Shown here: positions 24,473-27,755 of the stretch, in pieces
Layout of the letters: each line of letters starts with the position of its first letter
How positions within the stretch are numbered: position 1 is the stretch's first letter
Assembly (NCBI GenBank): GCA_902490095.1
Contig: CABUCQ010000011.1
Location: 1 to 27,755 of the forward strand
Source of the DNA: an uncultured Collinsella sp.
Lineage (GTDB): Bacteria > Actinomycetota > Coriobacteriia > Coriobacteriales > Coriobacteriaceae
Length of the DNA: 27,755 bases
Reading direction: 5' to 3'
The notes under the pieces: model-generated
The model's input: only the letters and a program-made list of their open reading frames with translations
Told to the model about the DNA's origin: nothing
Databases searched by the model: none
Program-made: the position numbers and the translations under genes

Positions 24473-24709
24473 TTTGTTGAACACATGGTCGCTACGTCCG
24501 TGCCCAGTCCAAACGGTCAGCAATCACCTGTGAACGGTATTTGCTCAAAAAAGAACAAAGATAAACAAATAGTTGTTGCAGTTTATGTTCGAATGTGTTC
24601 AAATAAACACGAACAGTGAAGAACCGCACGTTCAGATGCCCGGACCTGAACGCGATTCAACACTTCCAAACAGGAACTACGCACCTGCGTATCTCTCAAG
24701 GAGGATGTC
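24473..24709 (+). promoter_or_regulatory. lacABXC control region
   Basis: TGTTCG (24586-24591) pairs with CGAACA (24610-24615) and, inside, GTGTT (24595-24599) with AACAC (24606-24610): a palindromic operator candidate. It also contains TGTTCG-AATG-TGTTCAAA, the same spacing as the DeoR-gene and lacF boxes. TTGCAG (24577-24582) with TCAAAT 17 bp on (24599-24604) is a possible promoter overlapped by it. TGTGAACGGTAT (24529-24540) and AAACGGT (24511-24517) lie further upstream. The 307-bp gap after 24402 holds no ORF. Confidence 0.65.
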
Positions 24710-25138
24710 ATGAGGGTTGTAATCGCTTCCGATGCCGACGGTATGTCGATGAAGGAGTCCATCAAGGAGATGCTCATCGCCGACGGTCACGAGGTCGTCG
24801 ACTATTCCGAGACCCCTGCCGCGGACTTTGTCGATTCCGCGACCGCCGTTGCCAAGGACCTGCTGGAGCACAAGGATTCCCAGGGCTTCGCATTCGATAA
24901 GTACGGCGTCGGCTCCTATATGGCCGCCGTCAAGATCAAGGGCATGGTCGTCGCCAACATTTCCGACGAGCGTTCCGCCTACATGACCCGCGAGCACAAC
25001 GGCTCGCGCATGGTCACCATGGGCCCGGGCGTTGTGGGCACCGAGGTCGCCAAGAAGATCGCCCGTGAGTTCCTGCGCGCCCAGTACGCCGGCGGCCGTC
25101 ACCAGATCCGTGTCGACATGCTCAACAAGATGGCCTAA
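24710..25138 (+). CDS. lacA: Galactose-6-phosphate isomerase subunit A
   Basis: A 142-residue RpiB/LacA/LacB-family protein. With LacB it forms the isomerase converting galactose-6-phosphate to tagatose-6-phosphate. Its C terminus (GGRHQIRVDMLNKM) is identical to lactococcal LacA as I remember it, and IKGMVVANISDERSAYMTREHN also matches. As in other LacA subunits, the Cys of the RpiB CGTG motif is missing; the place reads DKYGVG (63-68), so catalysis should need LacB. AAGGAGGATGTC before ATG is a very strong ribosome site. First gene of a lacA-lacB-lacX-lacC cluster. Confidence 0.96.
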   Translation: MRVVIASDADGMSMKESIKEMLIADGHEVVDYSETPAADFVDSATAVAKDLLEHKDSQGFAFDKYGVGSYMAAVKIKGMVVANISDERSAYMTREHNGSRMVTMGPGVVGTEVAKKIAREFLRAQYAGGRHQIRVDMLNKMA

Positions 25139-25201
25139 CGAGAGCCACCGAGAACTCGAACTTCTACCTCAACTTGTGAATTCAGACGAAAGGACGTTCT
25201 G

Positions 25202-25726
25202 ATGAAGAAGACCATCGCAATCGGTTGCGACCATATCGTTACGGACGAGAAGATCTATCTGGCCGACCGCCTGGAGCAGGCTGGCTACAAGGTGCTCGAC
25301 TGCGGCACCTACAGCCACACCCGTACGCACTATCCCATCTACGGTAAGGCCGTGGGCGAGGCTGTTGCCAGCGGCAAGGCCGACTTTGGCGTGGCCCTGT
25401 GCGGCACCGGCATCGGCATCACCAACGCCGTCAACAAGGTTCCCGGCGCCCGCTGCGCCCTGGTCCGCGACATGACCTCTGCCCTGTACGCTCGTCGCGA
25501 GCTCAACGCCAACATCGTGGGCTTTGGTGGCAAGATCACCGGCGAGTTCCTGATGGCCGATATCATGCTTGCCTTCCTGGAGGAGCCCTACGAGAAGACT
25601 CCCGAGCACGACGCCCTGATCGCCAAGATCGACGCCTGCAATAAGGCCGACGCCGAGGCTCAGGCTGACCCGCACTTCTTTGACGAGTTCCTCGAGAAGT
25701 GGGACCGGGGCGAATACCATGATTAG
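25202..25726 (+). CDS. lacB: Galactose-6-phosphate isomerase subunit B
   Basis: A 174-residue partner of LacA. It has IGCDHIVTDEK (7-17), THYPIYGKAVGEAV (42-55), ALCGTGIGITNAVNKVPG (65-82) with Cys67 corresponding to the catalytic Cys of RpiB, and ALVRDMTSALYAR. The C terminus FDEFLEKWDRGEYHD is the typical LacB ending, so the gene is intact. AAAGGA precedes the ATG. It follows lacA by 63 bp, and a hairpin terminator lies between it and lacX, which may lower expression of the later genes. Confidence 0.96.
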   Translation: MKKTIAIGCDHIVTDEKIYLADRLEQAGYKVLDCGTYSHTRTHYPIYGKAVGEAVASGKADFGVALCGTGIGITNAVNKVPGARCALVRDMTSALYARRELNANIVGFGGKITGEFLMADIMLAFLEEPYEKTPEHDALIAKIDACNKADAEAQADPHFFDEFLEKWDRGEYHD

Positions 25727-25758
25727 CGGGTATCCGGCGTAATTAACTAGTCCGTTGA

Positions 25759-25796
25759 CGGCTCGCGTTTCTGTGAGGGGGCGCGGGCCGGTTTTC
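25759..25796 (+). terminator. Internal terminator between lacB and lacX
   Basis: CGGCTCGCG (25759-25767) pairs with CGCGGGCCG (25782-25790) and is followed by GTTTTCT. The single mismatch and short T-run suggest partial termination within the lac cluster. Confidence 0.65.
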
Positions 25797-25845
25797 TATC
25801 AGCCCTATTGACTTGGCGGGCTGTCGTAAGAAAGGGAAGGCTCCT

Positions 25846-26727
25846 ATGGAGTTTGTTCTTGATAACGGTTCTATCCGCGTAGCACTGAGCACGGCGGGCG
25901 GCTCGTTCACCTCAATTGTGGCCGACGGTCGCGAGTATCTGTGGCAGGGCGATCCGGCGGTGTGGTCGGGCCAGGCACCTATTTGCTTCCCGATCTGCGG
26001 CGGTCTTCGTGACGGTCGCGCAATGACCATGGGCGGCCGCGAGGTTAAGCTCGCCCGCCACGGCTTTGCGCGCAAACAGGAGTGGAAGCTCGAGGAGCAG
26101 AGCGACAACATGGTTGCGCTGAGCCTAAGCTCTGCCGACCATGCCGAGTTGCTCGAGCAGTACCCGTATCCGTTTAAGATCGTTGCTCGTTACACGATCG
26201 ATTCGAAAAAGGTGGCCGTGTCGTACGAGGTGACCAATGAGGGCACCGAGGACATGCCGTTCTTTGTGGGCGGTCACCCCGGCTTTAAGTGCCCGCTCGA
26301 CGAGGGCGAGTCCTATGACGATTATGAGCTCCGTTTTGAGCAGCGTGAGGCCACCGAGCTCTGTACTGCCGTTCCCTCGACGGGCCTGATTGATGTTGAG
26401 CATCGCAGCAAGAACTCCATGATCGGCCAGAACCTGCCGCTTACCCACGAACTCTTCGACTTCGCGGAGACCATCTTCGACGTGCTCGAGAGCCGTGTGG
26501 TTACGTTGACCAAGAAAACCGAGGACAAGGGCGTGCGCCTGACGTTCCCCGATATGCCGTACCTGATTGTGTGGAGCAAGCCCGAGGGTGACTTTGTGGC
26601 CGTGGAACCGTGGGGTGGTCTGTCCACCTGCTCCGACGAGGACGATATTCTGGAGCACAAGCGTGGCTGCCTGGTGGCCAAGCCGGGAGAGACCGTCACC
26701 CGCGGCTTTGAGATCGAGATCCTTTAA
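25846..26727 (+). CDS. lacX: LacX-like protein, aldose 1-epimerase fold
   Basis: A 293-residue protein resembling lactococcal LacX: EYLWQGDPAVWSGQAPICFPICGGLR, RHGFARKQEW, FFVGGHPGFKCPL and AVEPWGGLST occur in the same order. The conserved His and Glu of these blocks suggest mutarotase-type chemistry on a hexose or hexose phosphate, but LacX has no firmly established function to my knowledge. The ATG at 25846 is favoured: AAGG lies five bases upstream and the protein opens MEFVLDNGSIRV like its relatives; an extension to 25813 adds a poorly conserved basic tail. It sits between lacB and lacC. Confidence 0.88.
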   Translation: MEFVLDNGSIRVALSTAGGSFTSIVADGREYLWQGDPAVWSGQAPICFPICGGLRDGRAMTMGGREVKLARHGFARKQEWKLEEQSDNMVALSLSSADHAELLEQYPYPFKIVARYTIDSKKVAVSYEVTNEGTEDMPFFVGGHPGFKCPLDEGESYDDYELRFEQREATELCTAVPSTGLIDVEHRSKNSMIGQNLPLTHELFDFAETIFDVLESRVVTLTKKTEDKGVRLTFPDMPYLIVWSKPEGDFVAVEPWGGLSTCSDEDDILEHKRGCLVAKPGETVTRGFEIEIL

Positions 26728-26780
26728 CGAGTTATCGTATGTTTGGGGCGGGTTATGCCGCCCCGGAACAGGAGTTCAAC

Positions 26781-27716
26781 ATGATTCTGACCGTTACCAT
26801 GAACCCGTCGATTGATACGCGCTATCAGCTCGACAAGCTGATCATCGACGACGTGAACCGCGTGACGCCCGAAAAGACCGCTGGCGGTAAGGGCCTCAAC
26901 GTGAGCCGCGTGTTGCTGCAGCTGGGAGATGACGTGCTCGCGACCGGTCTGCTCGGCGGCCACATGGGTGCCTATATGGCTGAGCTTATGGATGCCGACG
27001 GCGTCAAGAACGACTTTGTGCCCATCGCCGGTGAGACGCGCATTTGCCTGAATATTCTGCACGAGGGTAATCAGACCGAGCTTTTGGAGAGCGGCCCGCA
27101 GATCGCCCCGGCCGAGCTTGAGGCCTTTACGGCCAAGTTTGCCGAGCTCGCAGCGAAGGCGGACGTTGTGACGCTTTCGGGCTCGCTGCCGCGTGGTGTC
27201 GATGCCGGCTACTATGCCGAGCTCGTCAAGATCGCCGAGGAGGCGGGCGCCAAGGTGCTGCTCGACACCTCGGGTGCATCGCTGGAGGCCGCGCTGGAGT
27301 CCGACGCTAAGCCTGAGCTCGTAAAGCCCAACCTGACCGAGATCAACGGCCTGCTGGGTACGTCCTTTACGACCGATGATGTCGATGCCCTGCGCGAGGC
27401 GCTTGCCGCCGATGGCCGCTTTGCCGGTATCCCCTGGGTTGTCGTTTCGATGGGCGCTGCCGGTTCGGTGGGCTTCCATGAGGGTCGCGCGTTCCGCGCC
27501 AAGACGCCTGCGATTGCGGCTGTGAACGCGACGGGTTCCGGTGACTCGACCATCGCCGGCTTTGCGCATGCGATTGCTGCTGGTGCCGACGACGTCACGG
27601 TGCTCAAGACCGCCAATACCTGCGGCAAGCTTAACGCCATGGATCCCAAGACCGGCCACCTGGTCATGGATCGCTGGGACGAGGTCTACGACAGCGTTGA
27701 GGTCACGGAGCTTTAG
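26781..27716 (+). CDS. lacC: Tagatose-6-phosphate kinase
   Basis: A 311-residue PfkB-family kinase phosphorylating tagatose-6-phosphate to tagatose-1,6-bisphosphate with ATP. The N terminus MILTVTMNPSID is the LacC/FruK-type opening. The first PfkB signature is TAGGKGLNVSRV (33-44) and the second NATGSGDSTIAG, with catalytic-base candidate Asp255. DTSGASLEAAL and KPNLTEINGLLG also fit LacC. ATG at 26781 has AGGAG six bases upstream; the ORF to 26739 lacks one. FruK (1-phosphofructokinase) is the main alternative, but the lacAB context favours LacC. Last gene in the window; lacD may follow beyond the edge. Confidence 0.94.
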   Translation: MILTVTMNPSIDTRYQLDKLIIDDVNRVTPEKTAGGKGLNVSRVLLQLGDDVLATGLLGGHMGAYMAELMDADGVKNDFVPIAGETRICLNILHEGNQTELLESGPQIAPAELEAFTAKFAELAAKADVVTLSGSLPRGVDAGYYAELVKIAEEAGAKVLLDTSGASLEAALESDAKPELVKPNLTEINGLLGTSFTTDDVDALREALAADGRFAGIPWVVVSMGAAGSVGFHEGRAFRAKTPAIAAVNATGSGDSTIAGFAHAIAAGADDVTVLKTANTCGKLNAMDPKTGHLVMDRWDEVYDSVEVTEL

Positions 27717-27746
27717 GGTTACGGCGTTTTACCAAACGCCGTAACC
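27717..27746. terminator. Perfect hairpin immediately after lacC
   Basis: GGTTACGGCGTTT (27717-27729) pairs perfectly with AAACGCCGTAACC (27734-27746), loop TACC, starting on the base after the stop codon. No T-tract is seen before the window ends, so it may be a terminator or a protein-binding palindrome. Confidence 0.6.
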
Positions 27747-27755
27747 TGCCGACGC

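Overview
The window looks like chromosomal DNA from a high-GC, host-associated Gram-positive bacterium, most likely a Coriobacteriia member such as Collinsella. That assignment is inference from protein resemblance, GC-rich codon use and the density of lactose-family PTS genes; no rRNA or other phylogenetic marker is present. No tRNA, rRNA, CRISPR array, transposase or phage gene was seen.

Nearly everything concerns uptake and breakdown of phosphorylated beta-galactosides. Left end (1-2.9 kb): a lone mannose-family EIIB with an altered active site, an aldose 1-epimerase (galM) and a DeoR-type repressor. At 3.1-7.4 kb there is a lower-GC cassette: GntR/UTRA regulator, TIM-barrel-like protein and a first EIICB permease with no glycosidase beside it. 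It is followed by a truncated second copy of the DeoR gene, so the cassette sits between two DeoR C-terminal sequences. At 8-21.2 kb lie three catabolic modules on the minus strand, each one EIICB permease plus one GH1 6-phospho-beta-galactosidase, each divergent from its own LacI-family regulator. The third pair is the best match to classical lacE/lacG. At 22.8-27.7 kb, all on the plus strand, are lacF (the only EIIA seen), a membrane protein of unknown role, then lacA, lacB, lacX and lacC. Together these encode lactose to lactose-6P (EIICB plus EIIA), galactose-6P (LacG), tagatose-6P (LacAB) and tagatose-1,6-bisphosphate (LacC). The aldolase lacD is not in the window.

The non-coding DNA is unusually structured. 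All five tail-to-tail gene junctions carry palindromic repeats. Four of them carry 2-3 tandem copies (nine in total, pitch about 80 bp) of one hairpin family whose arms co-vary. The three LacI regulators each appear to have private operators built on a shared ACGT core. Two further recurring motifs, TGTTCG-N4-TGTTC and TGAACGGT, sit upstream of many of the sugar genes and suggest a shared layer of regulation above the module-specific repressors.
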